64,000 nucleotides of DNA from Gammaproteobacteria bacterium RIFCSPHIGHO2_12_FULL_39_24 (GCA_001802455.1 MGXZ01000006.1:1-64000), one strand, 5' to 3'; positions 31,756 to 43,065 are shown, counted from the stretch's first letter. The notes: generated by a model not told the origin, from the sequence alone. A program made the numbers and translations.

Positions 31756-32988
31756 ATGTCTCCTGATCATGATGGCAATATTCAAGAACCAAATATTCAA
31801 GAACTATCAATCCACATTCCTGATTTATTAAAAACAATGGGTATTTTTGATAGTTCCAAAACAAATGCTACTATCGAAGAAATTTATCAAAAACGAAGTA
31901 CCATTGCGCGAATTTGGCGTGTCATCGCTTGTGGGAATATTACGGAAAACACTGAGTTAAAAAAAATAGGGGAAGAATTGAATGAGTTGCTCAAAGATAT
32001 CTCGCGTAACAGTGTGTATAGTGATTCTGTTATTTCTAAAGAGCAGTCATTATTTCCAGCCAATATTACCTCTGCGCAAAGCATGGTAAGGCGGTTTAAT
32101 GAAGTTCGTCGATTGATAACACGTGCGGAACATGTGCCAACCACTATATTAACCGCAATGAGTGAATCTTCTCGCCATTTTCCGGTTGCATTGACAATGT
32201 TCACAAACCTTTTAGTGGTGTTCTCAGGTGTTTTTCCTGCGATTCAATTGTCACTGACCGGTTACACGATTGTTGATTATACTTGTGGTAACCATCTTCC
32301 TGCGTTGGAAAAAAGTATTAGTCGATTACTACGTTTCACAGATCAAATAAAACGTCACGCGCCTTCCATAATTAGAAATGGAGTGTGGATGTTACGTTTT
32401 GCTTGCTTGGGTGATCCCATTATTGCACGGCTAATTACCTTGATTTTATTTTTGACTGGATTTTTTATTGCTGCTTACATCATGTATGAATCACTTCGCT
32501 TTTATGATCGAAGAAAAAAATCATGGATTCAAAATAATGCTGGAAATAATGGAAATAATAATGAGCTCATAACAATATTAGAAAATGAACGTCATGCGGA
32601 AGCGAAAGAACATGCCAAACAACTACTGCTAGTGTGGCTTCCATACCTGATTGGTGCGGCGATAGGATATATTTTTGAATCGCCAGCTTGGTCAATCACT
32701 TCTTCAATTGAAATTTTTCTCACGAGTATTCTGCAACTTTATATTGATCATACTAAATCTAACTTATGGCAATTACCAAATAAAACAACCGCCACAGTAA
32801 ATACCGCAAATAGTGATGAAACTTCCCCATTATTAACTCCAACCACCAGAACACCTCAATCGTCAGCTTTATTTATTGCACCTTCTGGTAACGTCACACC
32901 CAGAAAACCAACTGGTGCAGAGTCAGAAACGGGTATATCATGCGATACAAGCTGCTTCAGCACTCCGGCAAAAACAATTCCAGGATAA
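31756..32988 (+). CDS. hypothetical multi-TM protein, possible secreted/effector protein
   Basis: 410-aa ORF; N-terminal helical region, TM segments, Thr/Pro-rich tail; no family recognised. Confidence 0.6.
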   Translation: MSPDHDGNIQEPNIQELSIHIPDLLKTMGIFDSSKTNATIEEIYQKRSTIARIWRVIACGNITENTELKKIGEELNELLKDISRNSVYSDSVISKEQSLFPANITSAQSMVRRFNEVRRLITRAEHVPTTILTAMSESSRHFPVALTMFTNLLVVFSGVFPAIQLSLTGYTIVDYTCGNHLPALEKSISRLLRFTDQIKRHAPSIIRNGVWMLRFACLGDPIIARLITLILFLTGFFIAAYIMYESLRFYDRRKKSWIQNNAGNNGNNNELITILENERHAEAKEHAKQLLLVWLPYLIGAAIGYIFESPAWSITSSIEIFLTSILQLYIDHTKSNLWQLPNKTTATVNTANSDETSPLLTPTTRTPQSSALFIAPSGNVTPRKPTGAESETGISCDTSCFSTPAKTIPG

Positions 32989-34955
32989 AACATGCAATGC
33001 AAATGCGGGAAGATTTATTGCCTTACCTGTCAAACGCATGGTTGCAGAATGATCGGCAAATTATTGCGTTATTAACGCATCTTGATTTTATCCTAACTAC
33101 ATTGATACAAAGTCAGAAAGCATTTTATCAAGATAAATCGGATCACTTGTTTGATCCGCATCCAAACGAAACGTGTTGTCAAGTTCGTGCTGTGATTTAT
33201 TTGTTGCGCGATACGCAAACGTCAAAATCACCACTTGAACTCAAACATCAAGTGGCTTATTTTTCAAGTTTAAAAAAAAGAGTGGCGGAAAAAAGAAACC
33301 ATTTTTCCTCTAACCCTGCGCATAAAAAAATAACGCTGAGTGATTTTTTAAAAGAACAGGAATTGGTTATTTTATTAAGCGCAGTGGATCAATTTATTTT
33401 TGCTTCTTATTTTTTAACAACACAGCGCGATGAAAAAATATTGCATGAACATTATCAGCAAAAAATAAATCAATTTGCTCATGATGCCATTATTCACATT
33501 TCATTGGATATTGCGCATCGAAAAAAATTGTCAGCATCATTGCAGCTTGCTAAAAAACAAGCCGAAGCAGCGAATCGCGCGAAAACGGAATTTTTGGAAA
33601 ACATGCGACACGATATTCGCACGCCTTTGTCGGGCATTGTTGGTTTTGCACAGTTAATTCAAAAAGAAGCGAGTAATGCCACAGTAAAAGAATATGCGGA
33701 TAATTTAATTCAAGCGACATCCGCTTTATTGGATTTTCAAAATGAAATCCTAGAGATGATTAAAATAACCACGGGGCATGATTCTGTTGTTTTCGAGACG
33801 GTTGATCTAGAAAAACAAATTAAAAAAATAATGGATTTGTTAAAACCCAAAGCTATCGTTAAAAATTTAATATTGTCGTATGAATACAATAAAAATGTGC
33901 CGCGATTTTTTTCCACCGATGCAAAACGCTTATTTCGAATACTGTTGGAGTTAATAACCAATGCCATTAAATTTACTGCGCAGGGAAGTGTACAGCTGAT
34001 GGTGTCACCTGAAAAAATAAATGATCAACCAATGAGGGTGCGTTTTGATGTTGTCGATACAGGCATCGGCATTCCACCTGACAAACAAGATGCTATTTTT
34101 GTTCGTTTTCATCGCTTATCACCATCATCTAATGGTGTTTATGAAGGTACCGGTTTGGGTTTAACCGTGACGAAAAAATTAGTCAAAGAGTTGAATGGAA
34201 AAATCCAGGTTTTCAACAATAAGAGTGGCGGAACTATTGTTAGTTGTATTATTCCCATGATGATGGTCGATGCGATCGATGCTAGCCCAGAATCTATTTT
34301 TTCCCAGAAAACCACTTTTGATCATCCTGCGATTCTGTTAATCGAAGATCATGAGATGACAGCAACCGTCACAAAATTATTATTAACAGACATGGGTTGT
34401 GTAGTAACCATTGCAAACGATGCAAAAACAGCGCTGTCGTTACTCACTACAAAATACGATTTAATTTTATTGGATGTGGGGTTGCCTGATTGTGATGGAT
34501 TTAGGTTGGCAAAAAAAATTCGTGAAATTGAAAATGGTGTCACACCCATTGTTGCGTTGACGGCGCATAAAGAGAAAGATACGCAAGTGCGATGCGATGA
34601 ATCAGGTATTAATGCGATTTATCAAAAACCACTGCTACAATCTACAGCAATTCAGCTATTAAATCGTTATTTATTGAAATCGAGTGATGTGATGCAAAAA
34701 ACAATGAATGAGTTACTGCGTGAACATATTCACGATGATCAAAAACATATTCAACACGCCCTGCTAGAAAAAAATTGGGAAAAATTGCGTGATGCGAATC
34801 ATAAATTATTGGGTGCGTTGCTGTATTGTGATGTGCCAACACTGACTGCAGCAAGTCAACAGTTGCAAAACGCTTTCTCCCACAATCGCTCAGAACACTA
34901 CGTCAATTTCACACAGCAGTTGTTACGAGAGATTCATGCTTATATTAATTTATAA
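32940..34955 (+). CDS. hybrid sensor histidine kinase (HisKA-HATPase-REC-HPt)
   Basis: FLENMRHDIRTPLSGIVGFAQL, VVDTGIGIPPDKQDAIFVRFHR, GTGLGLTVTKKL, LILLDVGLPDCDGF, HPt-like NHKLLGALLY; start may be 32991. Confidence 0.93.
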   Translation: MRYKLLQHSGKNNSRIKHAMQMREDLLPYLSNAWLQNDRQIIALLTHLDFILTTLIQSQKAFYQDKSDHLFDPHPNETCCQVRAVIYLLRDTQTSKSPLELKHQVAYFSSLKKRVAEKRNHFSSNPAHKKITLSDFLKEQELVILLSAVDQFIFASYFLTTQRDEKILHEHYQQKINQFAHDAIIHISLDIAHRKKLSASLQLAKKQAEAANRAKTEFLENMRHDIRTPLSGIVGFAQLIQKEASNATVKEYADNLIQATSALLDFQNEILEMIKITTGHDSVVFETVDLEKQIKKIMDLLKPKAIVKNLILSYEYNKNVPRFFSTDAKRLFRILLELITNAIKFTAQGSVQLMVSPEKINDQPMRVRFDVVDTGIGIPPDKQDAIFVRFHRLSPSSNGVYEGTGLGLTVTKKLVKELNGKIQVFNNKSGGTIVSCIIPMMMVDAIDASPESIFSQKTTFDHPAILLIEDHEMTATVTKLLLTDMGCVVTIANDAKTALSLLTTKYDLILLDVGLPDCDGFRLAKKIREIENGVTPIVALTAHKEKDTQVRCDESGINAIYQKPLLQSTAIQLLNRYLLKSSDVMQKTMNELLREHIHDDQKHIQHALLEKNWEKLRDANHKLLGALLYCDVPTLTAASQQLQNAFSHNRSEHYVNFTQQLLREIHAYINL

Positions 34956-35574
34956 TGATGACGGCGCTTCTGACGATTGCGTAAAAGCATTAACGCAGTG
35001 GTTACCTAATCAAACGATTGAATTAATATCAAGCGCAGAGCTACAGAAAAAAACGTGGATGAGTAAAACGAATTTATTAATTATGCCTGGCGGCAGAAGT
35101 TTACCCTTTTATAAAAAACTGGGCGCGTTAGGCAATCAAAACATTAAAAAATTCGTAGAAGAGCAGGGCGGATCTTATTTCGGCATTTGTGCTGGCGCAT
35201 ATTATGCTTGTCGAAAAACCATTTTTGCAAAAGGGTTGCCGCTCGAATTAATCTTGCCGGGCGAATTAAATTTTTTTGAAGGTAATGCAATTGGCCCTGT
35301 TTTTGCAGCGGATGAATTTTCTTATCACTCCGAAAGGGGTGCTCGTATAGTAGAAATTATTTTTGAAAATAACGATGTTCATCGTGTTTATTGTAATGGC
35401 GGTTGTTATTTTGAAAATACAAATCAAGCGCGTGTGTTAGCGCGATATCAACTCAATCAACAACCCGCTATCATTGTTTGTACCGTTGGATTAGGACGCG
35501 TGTTATTGTCTGGCGTTCATCCCGAGCTATCCCCATTCTTGAGCCCTATTTCACTTAATGCTATTCTCACGTGA
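34936..35574 (+). CDS. stand-alone BPL_N (biotin-protein-ligase N-terminal/amidotransferase-like) domain protein
   Basis: LLIMPGGRSLPFY, GSYFGICAGAYYACRK, ILLSGVHPE-type ending (VLLSGVHPELSP). Confidence 0.82.
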   Translation: MLILIYNDDGASDDCVKALTQWLPNQTIELISSAELQKKTWMSKTNLLIMPGGRSLPFYKKLGALGNQNIKKFVEEQGGSYFGICAGAYYACRKTIFAKGLPLELILPGELNFFEGNAIGPVFAADEFSYHSERGARIVEIIFENNDVHRVYCNGGCYFENTNQARVLARYQLNQQPAIIVCTVGLGRVLLSGVHPELSPFLSPISLNAILT

Positions 35575-35601
35575 GTTTATTGAAAACTGGATTTCATCAC
35601 T

Positions 35602-36291
35602 ATGTCTAGACAAACCAAAACGGATTGCTTTCAGTTGAAAGCAGATTTTTTGCCTATCACCGTTCTGCGTTTATTGCGCCACGAAATGGATTTGTTGCAA
35701 AACCAACTAGAAACGACAATATTAAAAGCACCGCAGTATTTTAACCACGCGCCAATGATTATTGATTTTTCTGCGATAGAAAACGCAGGGCAATTGGATG
35801 TCAAACAAATTTGCCAGTTGTTAAAACAATATCAAATACAACCGGTGGCTGCACGCGGATTAAAAAAATCAACAATGCAAGATGAATTACCTCTGATTGC
35901 GGATACGGTGAAAAAAGTATCGCCGATGAATAATAAAACAAAAGCCAAAGAACCTGAAAAAGTGAAAACAAAAATAATCACCAAACCCGTTCGGGCAGGA
36001 ACGCAAATTTATGCAAAAGACGGTGATTTAATTATGATGGCGCCGGTGAATGCTGGTGCAGAAGTGATTGCGGATGGCAATATCCATATTTATGCGCCGC
36101 TGCGCGGCCGCGCGCTTGCCGGCGCGAAGGGTGACACAGATGCGCGTATTTTTTGCAAGCAGTTGGAAGCAGAATTGGTTTCAGTGGCTGGACATTATTT
36201 GCTAAATGAAAAAATGGATATGAGTCAACACGCACAAAATATGGTGCAAATTTATTTTGAAAATAATAAATTAATGATTGAAGTAGTGTGA
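35602..36291 (+). CDS. minC: septum site-determining protein MinC
   Basis: PVRAGTQIYAKDGDLIMMAPVNAGAEVIADGNIHIYAPLRGRALAGAKGD; upstream of minDE. Confidence 0.95.
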   Translation: MSRQTKTDCFQLKADFLPITVLRLLRHEMDLLQNQLETTILKAPQYFNHAPMIIDFSAIENAGQLDVKQICQLLKQYQIQPVAARGLKKSTMQDELPLIADTVKKVSPMNNKTKAKEPEKVKTKIITKPVRAGTQIYAKDGDLIMMAPVNAGAEVIADGNIHIYAPLRGRALAGAKGDTDARIFCKQLEAELVSVAGHYLLNEKMDMSQHAQNMVQIYFENNKLMIEVV

Positions 36292-36314
36292 TTAACCTTG
36301 AGGGTGGTAACATC

Positions 36315-37121
36315 GTGGCAAAAATAATGGTAGTAACATCAGGCAAGGGTGGTGTCGGTAAAACAACTACCAGCGCATCATTTGCAACCGGATTGGCATT
36401 GGCTGGATTCAAAACGGTTGTGATCGATTTTGATATCGGTCTGCGCAATCTGGACTTGATTATGGGTTGTGAGCGTCGCGTTGTTTATGACATTGTGAAT
36501 GTGATTCACGGTGATGCTACTGTACATCAAGCTTTAATTCGCGATAAAAAAATTCAAAATTTATATGTGTTAGCAGCATCACAAACGCGCGACAAAGACG
36601 CGCTTGAAAAAGAGGCGGTGAAAAAAATATTAACCACTTTATCTGAAACGTTTGATTACATTATTTGTGATTCACCAGCCGGAATTGAAAAGGGCGCGAT
36701 CATGGCAATGTATTTTGCGGATATAGCGATTGTGGTTGCGAATCCAGAAGTTTCTTCTGTTCGAGATTCTGATCGCATTTTAGGGATTTTATCGAGCAAA
36801 ACACAAAAAGCAGAATTGGGCGAGTCGCTCGAAGAATTTTTAATCGTGACACGCCACACTAAAAAACGCGCCAATAGCGGAGAAATGATGAGCGTCGAAA
36901 ACGTGCAAGAATTATTGGGTATTCCCTTGTTGGGCGTGATACCCGAATCCAGCACTGTTTTGAACGCATCAAACTCGGGTGAGCCCGTGATTCTCGATCA
37001 AAAGAGTGATGCAGGTAAAGCATATCGCGCTATCGTGTCAAAATTTTTAGGTAATCCAGAACCGGCGAAAAAAGGTTTTTTCAAACGATTGCTACGCAGT
37101 AAACAGGGGGTAACTGCATGA
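36315..37121 (+). CDS. minD: septum site-determining protein MinD (GTG start)
   Basis: VVTSGKGGVGKTTTSAS, DFDIGLRNLDLIMGCERRVVYD. Confidence 0.97.
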   Translation: MAKIMVVTSGKGGVGKTTTSASFATGLALAGFKTVVIDFDIGLRNLDLIMGCERRVVYDIVNVIHGDATVHQALIRDKKIQNLYVLAASQTRDKDALEKEAVKKILTTLSETFDYIICDSPAGIEKGAIMAMYFADIAIVVANPEVSSVRDSDRILGILSSKTQKAELGESLEEFLIVTRHTKKRANSGEMMSVENVQELLGIPLLGVIPESSTVLNASNSGEPVILDQKSDAGKAYRAIVSKFLGNPEPAKKGFFKRLLRSKQGVTA

Positions 37122-37381
37122 GTATTCTTAATCTCATGAATTATTTCCGCAAAAACAAATCCGCAGAAATCGCTAGAAATCGTTTACATATTATTATTGC
37201 ACAGGAAAAATCGCAAAAAAATTCTCCTGATTATTTACCGATGTTGCGTCAAGAAATTTTGAAGGTCGTCGCAAAGTATACGAATGCGAATATTGATCAA
37301 GTGAATGTTGAACTGCATCGTAAAGACAATAACGCAATTTTGGAATTAAATGTAACATTACCAGATAGTGTTGTGACATAA
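37118..37381 (+). CDS. minE: cell division topological specificity factor MinE
   Basis: AEIARNRLHIIIAQEKS...LPMLRQEILKVVAKY. Confidence 0.96.
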   Translation: MSILNLMNYFRKNKSAEIARNRLHIIIAQEKSQKNSPDYLPMLRQEILKVVAKYTNANIDQVNVELHRKDNNAILELNVTLPDSVVT

Positions 37382-37410
37382 TCTACATGATATCAAGGGA
37401 GTGAATCAGT

Positions 37411-38355
37411 ATGTTTGAACGATCAACGTGGCTATTAAAAGCAACGATGGTGAGCATCATTATTATATTGTGCAATTATCCAATTGCGTATGCTGTTTGT
37501 CATGATATTACTTTACATTTTACAACATTAATTACCACGATTTTGATCATCTCGTTATTATATGGTTTTTCTACTTTATGTGGCCCACATCATTTTCATT
37601 CTATTTTAATAGGAATTTTAGCGGGTGATTTAATTGCATTACTGACGTGGGTTGTTTCATTTCGAGAGCTTATATTTCATTTGACCGATACCGATAAACT
37701 CTCCATTCTGTATAGCTTGGGTGTTGCGATTCCAGCCGGTTATCAGTTTTTTTTGAGTATCAAACGAGATCGAAGCAGCACCCATTTTTTGCATATTCTG
37801 CTGACAGCTTTAATTTATGTTGTGTTAATGGTGTATTTATTTGTTCGACTCTACTTTCGTCTCATTCATGATTCTACTGCATTCGAATTTTTTCATTTCA
37901 CACTGGGTTTTAGTGTGGGATTACTGACAGCCATTGTGATCCATATTATATTGACGCGCAATTTGTTGGTTTTTGAAAAGCTCTCATATTATTTGGATGT
38001 GATGGCAAAACCCGTGATAGCGTTTTTTCTCGGATATTTGTTAATTATGTTTATATTTGCAGGGTTATATACCATGGTGTATTTTACTTATAACGATGCT
38101 TTTACGCGTTTAAGTAGTGATGTTTTTGGTGATTTGCTGTTTTATTCATTTAGTACGATTACCGGTTTGGGTATTTCAGTGATTGTTCCGCATAAACCGA
38201 TCGTATTATTTTTAACAATCGCAGAAAATTTTTTGGGATTGGTTTGGATGAGTGTTGTGTTTGCAGCAGCGCTGGCGTATCTGCAATCGCCTTTTCAACG
38301 TATCAGTCGTCAATTAGAAATGCTGGTGAAAGCGGAAGAAAAAAAATCACCGTGA
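37411..38355 (+). CDS. multi-TM ion-channel-like protein (K+ channel pore-like loop, filter TITGLGIS)
   Basis: [44 protein letters not shown] pore/inner-helix pattern. Confidence 0.7.
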   Translation: MFERSTWLLKATMVSIIIILCNYPIAYAVCHDITLHFTTLITTILIISLLYGFSTLCGPHHFHSILIGILAGDLIALLTWVVSFRELIFHLTDTDKLSILYSLGVAIPAGYQFFLSIKRDRSSTHFLHILLTALIYVVLMVYLFVRLYFRLIHDSTAFEFFHFTLGFSVGLLTAIVIHIILTRNLLVFEKLSYYLDVMAKPVIAFFLGYLLIMFIFAGLYTMVYFTYNDAFTRLSSDVFGDLLFYSFSTITGLGISVIVPHKPIVLFLTIAENFLGLVWMSVVFAAALAYLQSPFQRISRQLEMLVKAEEKKSP

Positions 38356-39930
38356 ATGTGCATGTTCGCGTGTATCGTGAAATTCAATATCAGGCCAACG
38401 CTCCATTGTTAATTCTAAATTGACACGTGACACTGCTAAATAAGTTAATAATCCCGCATTATCTAATGCCAAATAACGAGCACATTCTTGCTTGAATGCG
38501 TCTAATTTGTTTTTGTCTTTGCCGCTAATCCAACGCGCAGTAATCGCATCGGTATTTTCATATTGACATTGCACGTTGTATTCGTCTTGTAAACGATACG
38601 CAACCACATCAAATTGCAACACACCCACCGCACCTAAAATAATGTCGTTATTATGAATCGGACGAAAAATTTGTGTGGCGCCTTCTTCAGATAGTTGCAA
38701 CAAGCCTTTTAACAAGGCTTTTTGTTTCAGTGGGTCTTTCAAAATAACCAAGCGAAATAATTCGGGTGCGAAATTAGGAATACCCAAAAATTGCAAATTT
38801 TCACCTTGCGTGAACGTATCGCCGATTTGAATCGTGCCGTGATTATGCAAGCCAATAATATCTCCGGCAACGGCAATGTCGGTATGTTCGCGACTGCCTG
38901 CCATAAACGTGAGCGCTTGATTAATTTGTACTGTTTTATTTATTCTGACTTGAAATAATTTAATACTGGGTTTGTATTCGCCCGACACAACGCGCAAAAA
39001 TGCAATGCGATCACGGTGCGCGGGATCCATGTTAGCTTGAATTTTAAAAACAAATCCGGAAAATTTTTCTTCATACGCATTTACAACACGCGCATGGGTT
39101 TCGCGTGATTGTGGGGCAGGGGCGTATTGCACAAAATCATTTAATAATTCGCGTACACCAAACGTATTAATTGCAGAGCCAAAAAAAACAGGGGATAGCT
39201 CACCTTTTAAATATGCCTCATGATTAAATTCATGGCTCGCACCTTTGACCAAGTCAATTTCATCGCGAAATTGTTTGGCTTCTTGCGCACCAACCAATGC
39301 ATCAAATTCGGGGTTATCTAATCCATGAATGAATATTTCTCCCGCACCAACGCTCGATTTCTGATAGACAATAATTTTGTTTTCTCGTAAATGATAAATG
39401 CCTTTGAATAATTTTCCACAACCAATAGGCCATGTAATTGGCGCGCAACGAATTTTTAAAGTGCATTCAATATCATCGAGTAACTCCATTGGATCACGTG
39501 TTTCACGATCCATTTTATTAATAAATGTCATGATCGGCGTATGGCGCATACGACACACATCCATTAATTTAATGGTGCGAGGTTCAACCCCCTTTGCGGC
39601 ATCAATTAACATCAACGCAGAATCCACCGCGGTTAATGTGCGATACGTGTCTTCTGTAAAATCTGCATGACCCGGCGTATCCAGCAAGTTGACGACGTGA
39701 TTTTGATAAATAAATTGCATCACAGAGGTAGTCACTGAAATGCCACGTTGTTTTTCTAACTCCATCCAATCCGATGTTGCATAACGCGTGGATTTTTTCC
39801 CTTTAATGGTCCCTGCCATCTGAATGGCGCCACCAAACAACAGCAGTTGTTCTGTCATGGTGGTTTTCCCTGCGTCAGGATGCGAGATAATCGCAAAGGT
39901 ACGACGATTGTTAAACGATGTATCGCTCAA
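38347..39930 (-). CDS. prfC: peptide chain release factor 3
   Basis: [61 protein letters not shown]. Confidence 0.97.
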   Translation of the reverse strand: MSDTSFNNRRTFAIISHPDAGKTTMTEQLLLFGGAIQMAGTIKGKKSTRYATSDWMELEKQRGISVTTSVMQFIYQNHVVNLLDTPGHADFTEDTYRTLTAVDSALMLIDAAKGVEPRTIKLMDVCRMRHTPIMTFINKMDRETRDPMELLDDIECTLKIRCAPITWPIGCGKLFKGIYHLRENKIIVYQKSSVGAGEIFIHGLDNPEFDALVGAQEAKQFRDEIDLVKGASHEFNHEAYLKGELSPVFFGSAINTFGVRELLNDFVQYAPAPQSRETHARVVNAYEEKFSGFVFKIQANMDPAHRDRIAFLRVVSGEYKPSIKLFQVRINKTVQINQALTFMAGSREHTDIAVAGDIIGLHNHGTIQIGDTFTQGENLQFLGIPNFAPELFRLVILKDPLKQKALLKGLLQLSEEGATQIFRPIHNNDIILGAVGVLQFDVVAYRLQDEYNVQCQYENTDAITARWISGKDKNKLDAFKQECARYLALDNAGLLTYLAVSRVNLELTMERWPDIEFHDTREHAHSR

Positions 39931-40835
39931 TATGCGGATCCTAATAAATTTTTATGTAACGCATCGCGAATGGCATACCATTGTTTGTTAGCCATCGCTT
40001 GATATTGTTTTGCGTATTTTCCCTTAAAAAAAGCTTGTTTTATTTTCGCTAATCGCGTGAAGTGAATACAAATCGCATTCACGCGTGGATCATTTTTATA
40101 AATATTAGCAACATCAACCACATTGTTAAGCGTGTCATCCACGAAAATAATTTGTTGAATGCGATGCGTCTCATTTGTTTTTTCCAAAAATTGCTTAATC
40201 ATTTCACCTTTATTTTGTCCTGCAACATATAATGTTCCATGGACATAAGCAATATGCCGCACTGCTTTCTTATCCCATTGCGCTGGAAAATAGAATCCGG
40301 GGAAACTAATATGATGCATTGGTGTTTCGATTGCACCTTTTTGAATTAAATTTAAAATGCGATCATGATTAAATTCCGATTCGGTTGCTTCTACCATTCG
40401 ATAACCACGATCAGTAACAATCATCGTCGTAACACCGAGTTTATCGGCTGTTTTTAATGTTTCCGGAATCAGGGGATCTGCTAACAGCATGTTAGTGCTA
40501 CTGTAAAGCAAGTTAGCGATACCGAGCAATTGTGGAAAAGTTTTCCAAATGCGATCCGGATTATTGGCGGGCAACGCAGCTTGCCAAGAAAACCAAGAAG
40601 GTCCGCCAACATACTGACAGCGTGTTGGTTTTTCTGAAGGGCAGGGCATCATGGTTAATGTGTCATCATCGTCGAGTGCTAACAACAAATGATGTGGTTT
40701 TTTATTTTTCTGAATCAATTTTTGAATTTTAGAAAAACTATTTACTGTAATGATTGTTGAATAGGCAAAAGTGGTCGTTACAAAAATGCAAGAAACACAC
40801 GTAAAAAACGTTAATAGTCGCAATTTATTTGTCAT
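39927..40835 (-). CDS. DUF2608-family (HAD-like) exported protein
   Basis: [37 protein letters not shown]; signal peptide. Confidence 0.8.
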   Translation of the reverse strand: MTNKLRLLTFFTCVSCIFVTTTFAYSTIITVNSFSKIQKLIQKNKKPHHLLLALDDDDTLTMMPCPSEKPTRCQYVGGPSWFSWQAALPANNPDRIWKTFPQLLGIANLLYSSTNMLLADPLIPETLKTADKLGVTTMIVTDRGYRMVEATESEFNHDRILNLIQKGAIETPMHHISFPGFYFPAQWDKKAVRHIAYVHGTLYVAGQNKGEMIKQFLEKTNETHRIQQIIFVDDTLNNVVDVANIYKNDPRVNAICIHFTRLAKIKQAFFKGKYAKQYQAMANKQWYAIRDALHKNLLGSAY

Positions 40836-40999
40836 GTTGATTTACCCTGTTGCTCGATGTTTACTCGACTCCACTGTTTTCGCGGCTGCATGATGGATGC
40901 ACTCTTCAGTCATATAAAACAAGATACCAAATAAATTTTGAGATTTCAGTTAATTTGTTTAGAATGAAGCGTATCTTAAATTGCTTGGAGTAATCATTC

Positions 41000-41554
41000 A
41001 TGTTAGCGCAAACAAAATATCGTTCGGTTGTTTTATTTAATCGCTCAATTGCACAGAATGTACTGTTGATTGTTTTGGCCAGTATTTTTTTAGCTATTGT
41101 TTCTCAAGTGGCAATGCATTTGTGGTGGCCGGTTCCCGTTACGTTGCAAAGTGCCGCGGTTGTTTTTATGGGTATCACATTGGGATCTAAGCGTGCGGCG
41201 GCTGCAATTGCGCTATATTTGTTTGAAGGATTGATTGGCTTACCAGTTTTTGCAGGCGGATTATCGGGTTTACCAATTTTAATTGGACCTTCTGGTGGTT
41301 ATTTATTTGGTTTTTTACCCAGCACATTTTTAGCGGGATTCTTGATGGAAAGGGGATTGGCTCGTAATATTTTTACCACATTTATCGTCGCATCATTAGC
41401 TACGATGATGATTTTTTGTTTCGGATTTTTGCATCTCAGCGCATTAACGGGGTCACAACAAGCGTATCAATTTGGTGTAAAACCATTTTTATTGATTGAG
41501 CTGATTAAATTAATTGTGGTAAGTTTTATTGCGCAGTTTGCTTGGAAAAAATAA
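41000..41554 (+). CDS. bioY: BioY biotin transporter
   Basis: PVPVTLQSAAVVFMGITLGSKRAAAAIALYLFEGLIGLPVFAGG. Confidence 0.93.
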   Translation: MLAQTKYRSVVLFNRSIAQNVLLIVLASIFLAIVSQVAMHLWWPVPVTLQSAAVVFMGITLGSKRAAAAIALYLFEGLIGLPVFAGGLSGLPILIGPSGGYLFGFLPSTFLAGFLMERGLARNIFTTFIVASLATMMIFCFGFLHLSALTGSQQAYQFGVKPFLLIELIKLIVVSFIAQFAWKK

Positions 41555-41576
41555 AAAATTCCCCCGGGGGAGGAAA

Positions 41577-42050
41577 ATGATTTCAGCAGTTAAAATAGGT
41601 TCTTTGATTCCAGCCTTTACGGGAAAAACAACGGATGGTGTTTTTGATTCAAAATCTTTGCGTGGAAAAAATTGGGTTATTTATTTTTACCCAAAAGATA
41701 GTACGCCAGGATGCACCATCGAATCAAAAGCATTTCGTGATCACTACCACGCGTTCCAATCTGAAAATACGGAGATTATTGGTGTTTCTCGTGACAACAT
41801 TCAATCACATTGCAAATTTATTGATGCGCATGAATTAAATTTTCCATTAATCAGCGATGGAGATGAATCGATCTGCAAATTATTTAATGTGTTAAAAGAA
41901 AAAAGTTTGTTTGGAAAAAAATACACAGGCATTGAACGTAGCACTTTTCTAATCGATAAAAATGGAATTTTGCGAGACGAGTGGCGTGATGTGTCCCCGG
42001 TGGGGCACGTAAAAGAAGTGCTCAAAACGGTAAAAATGTTAACCATATGA
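41577..42050 (+). CDS. bcp: peroxiredoxin (Bcp/AhpC-TSA family)
   Basis: VIYFYPKDSTPGCTIESKAFRDHY. Confidence 0.92.
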   Translation: MISAVKIGSLIPAFTGKTTDGVFDSKSLRGKNWVIYFYPKDSTPGCTIESKAFRDHYHAFQSENTEIIGVSRDNIQSHCKFIDAHELNFPLISDGDESICKLFNVLKEKSLFGKKYTGIERSTFLIDKNGILRDEWRDVSPVGHVKEVLKTVKMLTI

Positions 42051-42092
42051 CGCTTGTAATCGACATTACTGGCATTTCAAAGGGAGATACGG

Positions 42093-42659
42093 ATGGATTC
42101 ATTTTTGGAGGCACTCACCAACGCGTCGAATCAACTGGTTGCGCATTTGCCGATTACAGTAGGTTTTATCGGAATTTTAGTGGGCGTGCAAATAATCAAT
42201 GCGATGATGGGATATCGATTAAACGTATTGGGTATTTGGCCACGAAAACCGTTGGGTTGGATTGGCATCCCATTCTCGCCTTTTTTGCACGGAAATTTTA
42301 CCCATTTGATTTTCAATGCAGTACCACTGTTTATTTTCTCTAATTTTATTTTATTGCAAGGTGAAATGGTTTTTTGGCACACATCCATTTTAATTATTTT
42401 ATTATCTGGAATATTAACGTGGGCTCTCGGGCGCAACGGCGTTCATGTTGGCGCCAGCAGCTTAATCATGGGATATTTGGGTTTTATTTTAATTGGCATT
42501 TATCATAAACCCACCGTGTTGTCCGTCATTATTGGCGTGACCTGTTTATTTTATTTTAGTGGCATGCTTTCTAATTTGTTCCCATCAGAAGATAAGCGCG
42601 TTTCATGGGAAGGACATGTGTTTGGGTTTATTGCGGGCATCACAGTGGCATTCATATAA
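42093..42659 (+). CDS. rhomboid family intramembrane serine protease
   Basis: FLHGNFTHLIFNAVPL, HVGASSLIMGYLG, SWEGHVFGFIAG. Confidence 0.88.
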   Translation: MDSFLEALTNASNQLVAHLPITVGFIGILVGVQIINAMMGYRLNVLGIWPRKPLGWIGIPFSPFLHGNFTHLIFNAVPLFIFSNFILLQGEMVFWHTSILIILLSGILTWALGRNGVHVGASSLIMGYLGFILIGIYHKPTVLSVIIGVTCLFYFSGMLSNLFPSEDKRVSWEGHVFGFIAGITVAFI

Positions 42660-42864
42660 AACTATTTCCCAATTCCCAGATCAGCCCATCAGCATCAGCA
42701 GAACCTGCAGTCACCTTATGACAATTCGCCTTATTTTTTCTGCGTTTTAGCCTCGAATGAAAAATAATATTCCAATACGATGGCGCTTCACCTTTTCGTG
42801 AACCCATCGGGTAATGTTTTGAGCCACGACTTATTGTTCGTGGTTTTTTGCGTTTATGATTCAT
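42652..42864 (-). CDS. small basic hypothetical protein
   Basis: 70-aa ORF MNHKRKKPRTISRGSKHYPMGSRKGEAPSYWNIIFHSRLKRRKN...; no typical hydrophobic bias; beside integrase. Confidence 0.4.
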   Translation of the reverse strand: MNHKRKKPRTISRGSKHYPMGSRKGEAPSYWNIIFHSRLKRRKNKANCHKVTAGSADADGLIWELGNSFI

Positions 42865-42904
42865 AAATTAGAACTCAATATAAAATATCCTGCCCACGGG
42901 AATT

Positions 42905-43048
42905 TTAATCAATCATCTTCTTTTTTGTAAAGTTTTATCTGTTTACCTGTCGGTGTAAATAACCAATCCCAATTGTAGCTGCCGCCTTTATCGTGATAAC
43001 GATGCTGGTTAACAATTAAATCACTTTTATATGAAATTGAAATACCGT
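42905..43048 (-). pseudogene. fragment of a degraded ORF downstream of the integrase
   Basis: Open frame KYGISISYKSDLIVNQHRYHDKGGSYNWDWLFTPTGKQIKLYKKEDD* with no usable start (in-frame TGA immediately upstream). Confidence 0.4.
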
Positions 43049-43065
43049 ATTTTCACCATATATTT

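Noticed and set aside
42047-42343. 98-aa ORF overlapping the start of the rhomboid gene
   Set aside because: Out of frame with a clear rhomboid protease over most of its length.
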